This document shows, piece after piece, positions 44,915-53,002 of a stretch of 64,000 nt of DNA. Every line of letters starts with the position of its first letter. Within the stretch, counting starts at the first letter, position 1. This stretch comes from Phycisphaerales bacterium (GTDB lineage: Bacteria; Planctomycetota; Phycisphaerae; UBA1845). The notes under the pieces were generated by a model. That model did no database searches. It saw only the letters and a list, made by a program, of their open reading frames with translations, and was not told where the DNA came from. Position numbers and translations under genes: made by a program. The DNA is taken from positions 42,966 to 106,965 of the forward strand of contig JADZBE010000030.1 in assembly GCA_020852275.1 (NCBI GenBank), given 5' to 3'.

Positions 44915-45127
44915 GCGTACACGCGCCACAACGTCAGCCGCGCCGCCCGAGTCCTCGGCGTAACGCGCGACTTCCTTCGATCCCGCGTGCGCCCCATCGA
45001 GCAGCGCGAACAACCGACGTCGGGCAGAACCGGTGCGCACCGGGAACGATCCGCCGGAGCACAGGGAGCGACTCGTCGGAGCCGATGCGCGGGTCGAAAA
45101 AAAAGACAAGAAAAACCCCCGGGGGCC

Positions 45128-45155
45128 TTGCTTGTTTATATTTTATGGATAGAAT
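45128..45155 (+). promoter_or_regulatory. Candidate promoter of the GHKL cassette
   Basis: TTGCTT (45128-45133), 16-bp spacer, TAGAAT (45150-45155), inside the only strongly AT-rich patch of the region. The start codon follows at 45162 with no Shine-Dalgarno between, so the transcript would be nearly leaderless. Boxes picked by eye. Confidence 0.35.
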
Positions 45156-45161
45156 AACCGC

Positions 45162-46091
45162 ATGGTCGATATCCCGAGTACAGCGAAAACGATCCTTTCC
45201 GAGGCCGAAACCCAGTTGCAGGAACTGGCCATCCAAGCCATGCGCGCCGCCGATTACGACGGGTCCCGCCGACTGGCCAATCTCGCCGAGGATGTCCGCC
45301 TGTTGGCAGACCGTCTGAGATTCGAGAAGGCGCCCGCCTCTGGGGACGCGAACGGCCACTCCATGCCGGATCATGGCGGGCGCGCCGGCGCGCGGGTCGG
45401 CTCCCTCCCGACGATCGCCCCCGCGCGAGACATGCGGATGCCAGGTTCGACAACCGCGGGTGTTCCCAGCGGTTCCGGGGAACGCGCCCCTGCTGGGGAC
45501 CGCACAGGCCAGCCCACCCGCTCTGGTACCGACGCCCATGCCCGACCCGCCGACGCCCATGCCCGACCCGCCGACGCCCATGCCCGACCCGGCAACGCGC
45601 ATGTGCATCCCGCCAACGCCCGGCCCCGGCCCGGCGACGCCCCCGCCCGACCCGTACCCGACGATGCGGGCAGCGTTCGCCATACCGCACGGGCATCCGG
45701 GGATGCGCGCAAGGTCCGCCGCCGCGCCCCGGCCAAGGGCGAGTACCCGAAGTTCTTCCGCGAGGGCGACACGCTGATCAAGGTCGCGTGGTCGAAGAAG
45801 CAGCGCGCCGAGTACCAGCACAAGGCCCCGCGCCGCGCCGTGGACCTCCTCGCCGCCGCCATCGCCCGCAAAGCCTCCCGCACCGGCCGCTTCACCACCG
45901 AGGAACTCTTCCCCCTCAAAGACCCGCACGACGGCGCGGAAGTCCCCAGCTACCAGGCCTACGTGGCGCTCGCCTGGCTCAAGTCCGCCGGAATGGTGAG
46001 GCAGAAGGGCAAGGGCGGGTATACTGTGAAGGGAGCATCTGAAGTTCAGGAAAAGGTTCCACCGCTTTGGCTAACGCTTTTGGAAGCATGA
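45162..46091 (+). CDS. Cassette protein 1: helical N-terminus, repetitive linker, winged-helix-like C-terminus
   Basis: 309 residues. Residues 1-58 look helical (AKTILSEAETQLQELAIQAMRAADYDGS). About 65-185 is a disordered Pro/Ala/Arg linker with perfect DAHARPA heptapeptide repeats. The C-terminal 110 residues begin with YPKFFREGDTLIKVAWSKK, then APRRAVDLLAAAIARKASRTGRFTTEELFPL and SYQAYVALAWLKSAGMVRQ ending KGKGGYTV, read by me as a winged-helix-type DNA-binding fold (helix-helix-wing, GGY wing). I do not recognise a named family. The stop overlaps the next start (ATGA), so genes 1 and 2 are translationally coupled. Confidence 0.75.
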   Translation: MVDIPSTAKTILSEAETQLQELAIQAMRAADYDGSRRLANLAEDVRLLADRLRFEKAPASGDANGHSMPDHGGRAGARVGSLPTIAPARDMRMPGSTTAGVPSGSGERAPAGDRTGQPTRSGTDAHARPADAHARPADAHARPGNAHVHPANARPRPGDAPARPVPDDAGSVRHTARASGDARKVRRRAPAKGEYPKFFREGDTLIKVAWSKKQRAEYQHKAPRRAVDLLAAAIARKASRTGRFTTEELFPLKDPHDGAEVPSYQAYVALAWLKSAGMVRQKGKGGYTVKGASEVQEKVPPLWLTLLEA

Positions 46092-46714
46092 ATCCATCGA
46101 CTATCCGCAACTGGGAAATCGTGCTGCTGGCGCTTCAAATGGAAGACGCCGCATCGAAGCGCGTACACACCGAGGACATTACCCTTCGGTGCTTTGCTTT
46201 GGCACCAGACGCCTTCTCGTGGCTCAAGCACCGGAATTACCCCGACAAGGAAGTCGTCCGGAAGGACCTGGGCCGCCTTCGAGACGGCAATTTCGGTGGA
46301 AATTTCGTCGAGGGACGCGCCGGCGTCACTCGCAAAGACAGGGACGACGACGAGGTCGGAGTGACCGACGGATGGCAACTCACGTCCGAAGGAATTGAGT
46401 GGCTTCTCGCCAACCGGAATAGGATTGAAGAAGGCCTAGGAGTGAGGACGCCAAAGGCGACGCGTCAGGATGCCCAGAAACTGCTGCAGAGAGTCCGCCA
46501 GGCATCAATGTTCGCGCAATATCAAAGCTCTCCGGAGAGCTTCGTTCCCAAGCTTGGCGAACTCGCCAGTTTGCTTCGTTGCCGGGTCGACGCAGAAGAT
46601 CGCGTTTGGAAGTCGCGGTTTCAATCCCTTAGGAACAACGCCACCCTATGCGGCGAAGAAGTAATCCTGCGATTTCTTGATCACTGTGAGGCGCTTCAGG
46701 ATTCTATACGCTGA
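46088..46714 (+). CDS. Cassette protein 2: winged-helix-like protein of unknown function
   Basis: 208 residues. N-terminal NWEIVLLALQMEDAASKRVHTEDITLRCFALAPDAFSW followed by YPDKEVVRKDLGRLRDG, a charged loop (VTRKDRDDDEVG) and GWQLTSEGIEWLLANRNRI; the H-T-E-D-I ... LAPDAFSW pattern, short helix and closing wing resemble a winged helix that senses or binds nucleic acid. The second half (QKLLQRVRQASMFAQYQ ... ILRFLDHCEALQDSI) is helical. No catalytic motif seen. ATG at 46088 within the ATGA overlap is preferred to a TTG at 46067. Lower GC than chromosomal neighbours. Confidence 0.75.
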   Translation: MNPSTIRNWEIVLLALQMEDAASKRVHTEDITLRCFALAPDAFSWLKHRNYPDKEVVRKDLGRLRDGNFGGNFVEGRAGVTRKDRDDDEVGVTDGWQLTSEGIEWLLANRNRIEEGLGVRTPKATRQDAQKLLQRVRQASMFAQYQSSPESFVPKLGELASLLRCRVDAEDRVWKSRFQSLRNNATLCGEEVILRFLDHCEALQDSIR

Positions 46715-46745
46715 GCCGCACGAAATCTGTTTCGGAGGTACGTAT

Positions 46746-48962
46746 ATGAGTACGACAAGTGGAGTCCTGGAAGTTGACCGACGCTATGTGCAGCAGAACG
46801 CGAGGGCGGCAGTTCGAGACGTGTTCGATGCCCTGACCGAGCTACTAACGAATTCAGACGACGCTTATGAACGGGCCGAGAGAAGTGGTCGCATCGAGAT
46901 CGAGATCGAGCGTCGATATAAGGAGCAACCGACAGTCCTCCGCGTCCGGGACTATGCAGACGGAATGACAGCCGAAGAAATGAAATCCAAGCTGTGCAAG
47001 CTCGGCGACCGACGCTGTTCCGGCCTGGCAGCAGGGCTCCAGGTGCGGGGAACTAACTCCCGCGGCGCCAAGGACGTTACCGCGCTGGGGAAAACCACCT
47101 TCGAGTCCATATCAGCGAGGAACACATCTTCGCGATGCACCATCACCCAGAGTGCGGAATGGACGGTCGATGATCTTGGTCGATCCGACCCCTTAGCTGG
47201 GACCCGGATTGGAATCCCCAAGGGAACAGGAACACTCGTTACCTTGGAGATCGATCGCGCTGTACAAATTCCACAGCACGACTCCCTTGTCAGGAAACTC
47301 AGACTTCTCGTCCCCTTGCGCGAAATCTTGTCTGACCCTAAGAGAGAGGTGATTCTCCGAGATGTTAACCAGGATCGGGAAGATCGAGTCCAGTATCACC
47401 CCCCCGAAGCGATTGAGCGCGTGAAGGAGACTTTCAAGATTCCAAAATATCCGACCGCAGAGGGCAAACTTGTCATCAAGCGATCTCGCAACCCCTTGGA
47501 GAATCGCGGGAAATTCTGGGAGGGCGGGATTATCATCAAGTCGAGGAGGGCAATTCATGAAGCAACCCTCTTCGCGCCGGAATTCGCAAATGATCCTCAG
47601 GCCGCCCACTTCTTCGGGTGGGTCCGTTGTCCGTTCATAGACGACCTCTGGAACGAGGCAGACGAAGCAATGGAAAGCGGCGCATCAGTGTCCATACAGA
47701 ATCCGTTTCCAATCCTCGATCCTACCCGTCAATCGGGACTGCGGAAGGACCATCCCTTCTATGAGGCCCTGCAGAAAGAAGTTCTCAAGCGACTCCGACC
47801 CCTTGTAGAAGAGGAGCGGCGGCAAGCCGAGGCGCAGCGTGCAAAGATTGAAAACCGCGAGACGCGAAAACGACTCGATGAGCTTGAGAAGCTCGCGACG
47901 CAGTTCATGAATGACAACCAGGAGGATGATGAGGACGATCAGCGAGACAACGCCGCTGATATCGACACTCCGCGCCACTCTAAGGTTCGAAGCCTTATCC
48001 TGAGCCCGCCGTACACACAAATGGTTGTCGGACAGACTTGCAGGTTCTCCCTGGCCCTCTCTCAGGAGAAGTTCCCCGAGATTGCGGTAGGAAGCGTATT
48101 GCAGATTCAGTGCGAGACCAAGGAGATTACTACTGACAGGATCGTTGCGACATTTGAGCAAGTCGAAGGAAAGGACGGTTTCCTCCGCGCAGCGTGGAAC
48201 GTGAAAGCGGTACAACCGACTCAGACCACGGGGATCATCGTTCGTACCGGGCCCATCGTTGAGTCCGCTGCGATTGAGGTTTTTGCATCCGAAAAGGATC
48301 TCTATTCGCACATCCAGCAGCTTCAATTCTGGCGGCCCCGGTGCCGCCTGCGGCCCGGCGTCACAAAGCGCGTGCGCTTACTCGCACCCTTTCCGAGTGT
48401 CGTCAATCGGTCAGAGGTCGCAGTCTTCAGATGCGACAATCCCAACATATTGATCAGCGGCGACCGGACCATGCGCATTCGCGAGAAGTTGGGTATTGCA
48501 GAATGCAAGATCACTTTACGAGCTGAGCAGCCCGATTTTAAGGCGACCCTGACCGCTGACGTTGATGGCAGGTGTGCAGAAACCCAAATCATTGTAGGTC
48601 CGCCGGAGGGAGAAGCGATCAGGATCGAAATCAAGGATGAAGGAGACAAGACGAATCAGCGTTACCGTTGGGAACGTGGAACGAACCTCCTTATCATTGC
48701 TGCGAGGCACCCGTCATTACGTCGATATCTGGGCGCTGCGCCCGCCTTTCCGGGACAAGATAGGGACCATTTTCGCGTCCTCCTCGCTGAGATCGTAGGG
48801 TTCGCAGTCGCCGAGAAGGTTCTGGGACGCAGGATCGCGCAAAACCCGGACGAGTATCGGGATGCCGACTTCGATATCTTCATGGCCGACCGGGACGAAC
48901 TCGTGACCAAGTTTCTCCCACTGGCCCACGAGAGCCAAGTTCCCAAGCCCCTATCGACGTAG
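46746..48962 (+). CDS. Cassette protein 3: GHKL-family ATPase (Hsp90/MutL/MORC-like)
   Basis: 738 residues. The N-terminal ATP-binding fold shows the N-box ALTELLTNSDDAYERA (Glu-32, Asn-36, Asp-39), the Mg/adenine box VRDYADGMT (Asp-69 and Gly-73; the usual DNGxGM has Ala and Asp variants), and a Gly-rich lid RGTNSRGAKDV. SVTLEID-like strands follow in the transducer region. After a coiled-coil (about 375-415, EEERRQAEAQRAKIENRETRKRLDELEKL) come an acidic patch, two or three Ig-like beta-sandwiches (YTQMVVGQTCRFSLALS; LRPGVTKRVRLLAPF), and a helical C-terminus. This layout fits nucleic-acid-clamping GHKL ATPases. GGAGGT seven bases before the ATG fixes the start; 31 bp after gene 2. Overall composition near 55% GC by eye, clearly below flanking genes. 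Partner or target unknown; a defence role is inference. Confidence 0.8.
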   Translation: MSTTSGVLEVDRRYVQQNARAAVRDVFDALTELLTNSDDAYERAERSGRIEIEIERRYKEQPTVLRVRDYADGMTAEEMKSKLCKLGDRRCSGLAAGLQVRGTNSRGAKDVTALGKTTFESISARNTSSRCTITQSAEWTVDDLGRSDPLAGTRIGIPKGTGTLVTLEIDRAVQIPQHDSLVRKLRLLVPLREILSDPKREVILRDVNQDREDRVQYHPPEAIERVKETFKIPKYPTAEGKLVIKRSRNPLENRGKFWEGGIIIKSRRAIHEATLFAPEFANDPQAAHFFGWVRCPFIDDLWNEADEAMESGASVSIQNPFPILDPTRQSGLRKDHPFYEALQKEVLKRLRPLVEEERRQAEAQRAKIENRETRKRLDELEKLATQFMNDNQEDDEDDQRDNAADIDTPRHSKVRSLILSPPYTQMVVGQTCRFSLALSQEKFPEIAVGSVLQIQCETKEITTDRIVATFEQVEGKDGFLRAAWNVKAVQPTQTTGIIVRTGPIVESAAIEVFASEKDLYSHIQQLQFWRPRCRLRPGVTKRVRLLAPFPSVVNRSEVAVFRCDNPNILISGDRTMRIREKLGIAECKITLRAEQPDFKATLTADVDGRCAETQIIVGPPEGEAIRIEIKDEGDKTNQRYRWERGTNLLIIAARHPSLRRYLGAAPAFPGQDRDHFRVLLAEIVGFAVAEKVLGRRIAQNPDEYRDADFDIFMADRDELVTKFLPLAHESQVPKPLST

Positions 48963-49009
48963 CTTGACCCGTGCGCCGCGCTCGGACTGAAGAAACCGAT
49001 TGCCGCACA

Positions 49010-49546
49010 TCAGCGTTCCGCCTCTTCCGGATACAGGCCAAAAAGCTCCTCGCGGGTGAGTTCGCCGCGAAGGTGCTGGTAGTACGCGTCCGGGGGCTGC
49101 CCGTCGGGGAACTGGCGGAAGAAGCTGCGGAGTTCCAGCGTCGCGTGGGCGTGGGGGTCTTTCTCGATGGACAGGGCGATGCGAAACGCCTGCCGACCGG
49201 GATTGGCGGAATGGTGGGCGGTGCTTGTCGAAGGGTGGCCGGCGCCTTTTGAATGGCGGCCGGGATGGGCTGAATGGCGATCGGTACTTCTCGAATGGTG
49301 GCCGGGATTAGCTGAAGGGCGGCCTGAGTGAGTTGAACGTATCTCCTCCCGCGCGCGAAGCGCGCCCTCACCCTTGCGTCTCCCACGGGGGGAGGGCTGC
49401 GTCATGCACGGGGCGATGTTGTCCTCACCTTTGCGACTTCCACCGGAAGCGGGGAGCGGCAGGCGCAGAGCGCTGAAGCCTTCGCCCAGTCCGCCCGGGC
49501 CTGCGAACAGGTCGATCACCGGGATGCCCGCTTGGCTCTCGCGCAT
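49010..49546 (-). pseudogene. C5 cytosine DNA methyltransferase, truncated and repeat-interrupted
   Basis: The frame starts MRESQAGIPVIDLFAGPGGLGEGFSAL, motif I (SAM-binding FAGxGG) of m5C methyltransferases, and resumes after about 80 residues of low complexity with FRIALSIEKDPHAHATLELRSFF (motif II region) and QPPDAYYQHLRGELTREELFGLYPEEAER, then stops. The Pro-Cys catalytic motif IV, the ENV motif and the target-recognition domain are all missing, so it cannot methylate. The interruption includes six 21-bp repeats (49209-49334), encoding heptapeptides of the HSANPGR type. Its missing 3' half lies where the GHKL cassette now ends, 47 bp away. Confidence 0.8.
49209..49334. repeat. 21-bp tandem repeat inside the methyltransferase remnant
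   Basis: Six consecutive 21-bp units of the type GAATGGTGGCCGGGATTAGC + T, in frame with the broken methyltransferase gene. Each encodes a seven-residue motif. Confidence 0.9.
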
Positions 49547-49621
49547 GGGCGGCAGTGTAACCGTCCCCCGCAGGCCCGACGAATCACCGGCTGGAAAGCC
49601 GGTGCCCCAAACCGGAATTGT

Positions 49622-49641
49622 CTTTCACCACGGGCTGTTAA
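49622..49641. repeat. CATTCCCGC element end fragment (copy 8)
   Basis: CTTTCACCACGGGCTGTTAA, the inverse of the element's outer end (compare GCAGCCCGTGGTGAAAG at 44859). Only this tip is present. The 35-bp array begins right after it. Confidence 0.65.
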
Positions 49642-49770
49642 CCGCCGATTCCTCGCGCGCCGCCGGTTCTGCTTGACCGCCGATTCCTCGCGCGCCGCCG
49701 GTTCTGCTTGACCGCCGATTCCGCCAGCCCGCCGATTCCGCCTGCCCGCCGATTCCTCGCGCTCCGCCGG
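49641..49770. repeat. 35-bp tandem repeat
   Basis: Two perfect 35-bp units (ACCGCCGATTCCTCGCGCGC + CGCCGGTTCTGCTTG) followed by degenerate CCGCCGATTCCGCC units up to the end of the next gene. Confidence 0.88.
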
Positions 49771-49783
49771 GTTCGTTCGCCCG

Positions 49784-50926
49784 CTACTTCTTCTTCGCCT
49801 GGATGCGGTTGAGCTTGGCGTCCACGATGTCGATCATCTGCTCGAACTCGCCTTCGACGAGGTGCTCGACCATCTGCTCGGCGGTCATCTTGGCGACGAT
49901 GCGGAAGGTGGCGATGCCCTTGTCGAGCTGGGGACCGTTGACGGTTTCCACGCCGGGAATGGCCGCGATTTTCTTCTTGAGCTTGATGGCGTCGCCCATG
50001 CTGATGCCCTCGATCTCGAGGCGCACCTCGCCGCCCGCGGTGACCTGCGTACACCACTGCTGCATGACCGTGGCGTAGATCTTCTCGATCAGATCGACGC
50101 CGGAGTTTTCCAGCGCCTTCTTTCCGGCCTGCGGAGAGTGCGTGAAGATGCCGCGGGCCCCGCCGCGCCAGTTGGGGATGGACTCGCTGGCGAGGAGCTT
50201 GCCCGTGTCGGTGTAGTACATCTTGGCGACGGCGTCGCCGTTGTACATGGCGACTTCCTGACCGGCGAGATTGGCGACGCCGGCGGCGTTGGCGTTGGCG
50301 TGACCGGTGATGAAGATCTGGGCGCTGAAGCTCTTGGCGATGCCCTGAAGCTTGGCGATGTTGTCCTCCGCCAGCGCGTCGGCGCTTTCCTTCTCGGCGA
50401 TGGCCTTAAGCTGCGCGCCGTTGTACACGTCGAAGCCGGCCTTGATGAGGCGCTCTTCCAGCTTGGATTCGAGGATGCTGCTGTCCTGCACCTGGTTGTC
50501 GATGGTCTCCTTGATGAAGATGGCGATGCCGGGGCGCCCGATCTGGTCGAGGATGTTCTGCACCTCACCCCAGGTCGTGGCAATCGCGCTACGGCTGACC
50601 TTCGCCCAGATTTTGCAGGTAAACGTGCCGCCGGCGCCTTCGCCTTCCTGCAGCACCTTGTGCTCGGTGATGAAGCCCTCCGCCCGCGCGAAGATCGAGT
50701 CGCGGATGAGCACGAAGTTCTCCGCCTGGCTGTGCGAGCTGATCTCGACCTTGCCGCCTTCTTCCATGGCCTTGCGCATGGCGTCCTTCTTGGCGGCGTC
50801 CTTGGAGATGCCCTCGCCGGTGACGGTGACCTCGGAGAATTCCTGCGCGCGGGTCGGCGCGGCGTAGCCGACCGCGAAGAGACCGGCGAGGCCCAGCATC
50901 GTGAAGATGTTTTTGCGTGTGTTCAT
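49784..50926 (-). CDS. Exported LPP20/FlgT-like protein
   Basis: 380 residues. Signal peptide ending VGYAAPTRAQ. Next, VTGEGISKDAAKKDAMRKAMEEG followed by a beta stretch ending TFTCKIWAKVSRS: the LPP20/FlgT N-terminal fold (an alpha-beta domain in which DAxxxAxxxA helices follow VTGxG). Then AIFIKETIDNQVQDSSILESKLEERLIKAGFDVYN and IFITGHANANA, a TolB-N/CsgG-like beta-alpha domain seen in FlgT. The rest has LKKKIAAIPGVETVNGPQLDKGIATFRIV. Known FlgT stabilises sodium-driven flagella in Vibrio; here it is more probably a general periplasmic protein, as no flagellar genes are near. ATG at 50926 gives a good signal peptide. Confidence 0.7.
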   Translation of the reverse strand: MNTRKNIFTMLGLAGLFAVGYAAPTRAQEFSEVTVTGEGISKDAAKKDAMRKAMEEGGKVEISSHSQAENFVLIRDSIFARAEGFITEHKVLQEGEGAGGTFTCKIWAKVSRSAIATTWGEVQNILDQIGRPGIAIFIKETIDNQVQDSSILESKLEERLIKAGFDVYNGAQLKAIAEKESADALAEDNIAKLQGIAKSFSAQIFITGHANANAAGVANLAGQEVAMYNGDAVAKMYYTDTGKLLASESIPNWRGGARGIFTHSPQAGKKALENSGVDLIEKIYATVMQQWCTQVTAGGEVRLEIEGISMGDAIKLKKKIAAIPGVETVNGPQLDKGIATFRIVAKMTAEQMVEHLVEGEFEQMIDIVDAKLNRIQAKKK

Positions 50927-51137
50927 GGTCTTTGGTGTCCCGTGTTGAGTTGCATCGCGCAGGGCGGGCTGTCCTCGCCGCTGCTGCTTAACGCTCATTC
51001 GCCAGGGATGGGCGCCGCCCGAAACGAGACGACCCCCATCCTTTGCACAATCCTTACTTTATCGGCCGTTTGCCCGAGATCGTCAAACTTGGCGTCCGCG
51101 CAGGGCTCGGTGGCATGCTCAGGGTGGCAGCCTTTGG

Positions 51138-51177
51138 GGTGGCATGCTCACGCTGTACTCAGCGTGAGCATGCCACC
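51138..51177. repeat. Perfect GCATGCTCACGCTG hairpin
   Basis: GGTGGCATGCTCACGCTG, 4-nt loop TACT, perfect inverse CAGCGTGAGCATGCCACC: an 18-bp stem. Half copies precede it at 51109-51130. A degenerate copy is at 15943-15986. Located at the 3' end of the aminopeptidase gene, on which it could end transcription. Confidence 0.9.
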
Positions 51178-51194
51178 CAGACGTATTGTGCGAG

Positions 51195-52724
51195 TCAGCT
51201 TCCCGGCGACATCAGGTATTCCATGAGCAGCCGCACGCCGAAGCCCGTCGCCCCCTTCGGGGAGTAGGCCGTGTCCTTGTCGCTGCTGCCCGTGGCCGCG
51301 ATGTCGAGGTGCGCCCAGGGGACGCCCTTGTTTACGAACTGCTTGAGGAAGATGCCGCCGATGATCGCGTGTGCGGCGCGGTCAGCCGAATTCTTGAAGT
51401 CGCTGTCGTCTCCGGCGATGAGGTCGAAGTACTCGTCATCCAGCGGCAAGCGCCAGAGGCGCTCGTGCGCACGCTCTCCACAGTCGCAAAGATCCGCCGC
51501 CAGCGTGTCGTCGTTGCCCATCAGCCCCGCCCGCAGACTGCCCAGCGCCACCGAGACGCCCCCCGTCAGCGTGGCGAGGTCGATCATGCACCGGGGCTTA
51601 TACGCCTGCTGCGCATACGTCAGCGCGTCGGCCAGCACGAGCCGTCCCTCCGCGTCCGCGCTGATGATCTCCACCGTCTTTCCAGACATCGTCCTGATGA
51701 TGTCGTTAGGGCGGTAGGCGCCGCCGGAGATCATGTTCTCGGCCGCGGCGATGACGCCGACCACCGGCGTGGGCAAGTTCAATCGCGCCGCCGCCTGCAT
51801 GGCGCCCAGCACGGCCATTCCGCCGCACTTGTCGTATTTCATGCCGACCATGCCGACGCGGTCCTTGATCGAATAGCCGCCGGTGTCGAAGGTGACGGCC
51901 TTGCCGATCAGGAGTACGGGCTGCTCCGCGCCGCCGTCCTTGCCGCGCGCGCGAGCGAGGGACTTGCCGCGTGCCGCAGCGCCGCGCACGGACGTGGCGC
52001 TTGTGGACTGGCCGCCCTGCGACCCATCGCGCGCGGGCGCGCTGCGTGCTCCGCGATGTTCGAGCACGATCAGTCTCGGCGGCGCGTCGCTGCCCTGCCC
52101 GACGGCGAGGAGGGCGCCCGCTTTCATCCGCGCGAGGTGCTTCTCGTCGAAAACGCGGCAGCGCAGCCCGCATGACCGCGCGACGCTTTTGGCGCGCTCG
52201 GCGAGGCTGACGGGGTTGATGACGTTGGGCGGCTCATGGGCGACGTCGCGGGCGAGGTTCACGCCCTCGCACACGTGCAGCACGCGATCGAGGAGCCGCT
52301 TCTCCCGCGCGCCCGCGCCGTCCACCAGCCAGTCAACCGACACGTCCGTGCGGTTGTTCGCCGACGACTTGCGGCGATCGAAGCGGAAGGCGCCGAGGTG
52401 CAGACCTTCCAGAAACGCGGCGACGCGGGACTCGTCTTGGGCGACCGGTCCTTCGGCAAGGTCCACGGCCGCCCGCGCGACGTCGTGCTTGGTGAGCCAC
52501 TTGGCAAGCAACCCGCCGGCACAGCGGAACGTGTCGTTGCGAAGCTTCTCCTTGGCGCCGAGGCACACCACGAGCCGCGGCGATTTCCGATCCGCACCCG
52601 CGACTGCGTGGACTTCACCGAGGTCTTTAAGCGTCACCTTCGCGCTTCCGGCAGGCCCCGCGCAGGTCGCTGTGACGACGGGGCCGTCCTTCCATGCTTT
52701 CCTGGGTCGTATGCGAATGTCCAA
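51195..52724 (-). CDS. pepA: Leucyl aminopeptidase (M17)
   Basis: Cytosolic dizinc/dimanganese exopeptidase releasing N-terminal residues. 509 residues. N-terminal macro-like domain, then the M17 catalytic domain: LIGKAVTFDTGGYSIKD (metal-binding Lys and Asp, catalytic Lys), MKYDKCGGMAVLGA, AENMISGGAYRPND and SADAEGRLVLADAL, in which the usual NTDAEGR reads SADAEGR but keeps Asp and Glu metal ligands and the catalytic Arg. A ~35-residue Arg/Gly/Ala-rich insertion just precedes LIGKA and is not typical. I chose the TTG at 52724: AAGGAGG lies nine bases upstream and the frame above it lacks homology. GTG at 52790 is an alternative. Confidence 0.92.
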   Translation of the reverse strand: MDIRIRPRKAWKDGPVVTATCAGPAGSAKVTLKDLGEVHAVAGADRKSPRLVVCLGAKEKLRNDTFRCAGGLLAKWLTKHDVARAAVDLAEGPVAQDESRVAAFLEGLHLGAFRFDRRKSSANNRTDVSVDWLVDGAGAREKRLLDRVLHVCEGVNLARDVAHEPPNVINPVSLAERAKSVARSCGLRCRVFDEKHLARMKAGALLAVGQGSDAPPRLIVLEHRGARSAPARDGSQGGQSTSATSVRGAAARGKSLARARGKDGGAEQPVLLIGKAVTFDTGGYSIKDRVGMVGMKYDKCGGMAVLGAMQAAARLNLPTPVVGVIAAAENMISGGAYRPNDIIRTMSGKTVEIISADAEGRLVLADALTYAQQAYKPRCMIDLATLTGGVSVALGSLRAGLMGNDDTLAADLCDCGERAHERLWRLPLDDEYFDLIAGDDSDFKNSADRAAHAIIGGIFLKQFVNKGVPWAHLDIAATGSSDKDTAYSPKGATGFGVRLLMEYLMSPGS

Positions 52725-53002
52725 CCTTGCGATCCTCCTTCCGCATCCCGCGTTTGCCGTGACGGCGAAAAACGGTATGAAACCGCGATCCACTCCGCCG
52801 CCCGCGTTGAAGCCTGCGCACCTCGGTCGGCGCGGGCGCCATAATAAACCACCTTCTGTGGGCCAGAAAGCCGCATTTCGCCAGAAGCCGCGCTTCGCGA
52901 CGTTGCGTCGGATCGGGTTTTCGGTCTGCAAGCTGGTCGGCGGCAGATTCGGCGCGAAGAATCAGAAGCAGCCGCCTGCGAGGCGGCGGAGGGGGAGTGA
53001 GT

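Larger units (their letters stand above)
44820..45161. other. Boundary spacer before the ATPase cassette
   Basis: 342 bp. Begins with a half CATTCCCGC repeat (44859-44914), then ordinary GC-rich sequence, then a sharp AT-rich change from about 45095 (A-run, CCCCCGGGGG palindrome at about 45115-45124, then TTGTTTATATTTTATGG). The change marks the left edge of the accessory cassette. Confidence 0.6.

Noticed and set aside
45110..45130. Rho-independent terminator at the CCCCCGGGGG palindrome
   Set aside because: The stem is only five base pairs with no loop and is followed by mixed TTG rather than a T-tract; it is about 300 bp from the kinase stop.
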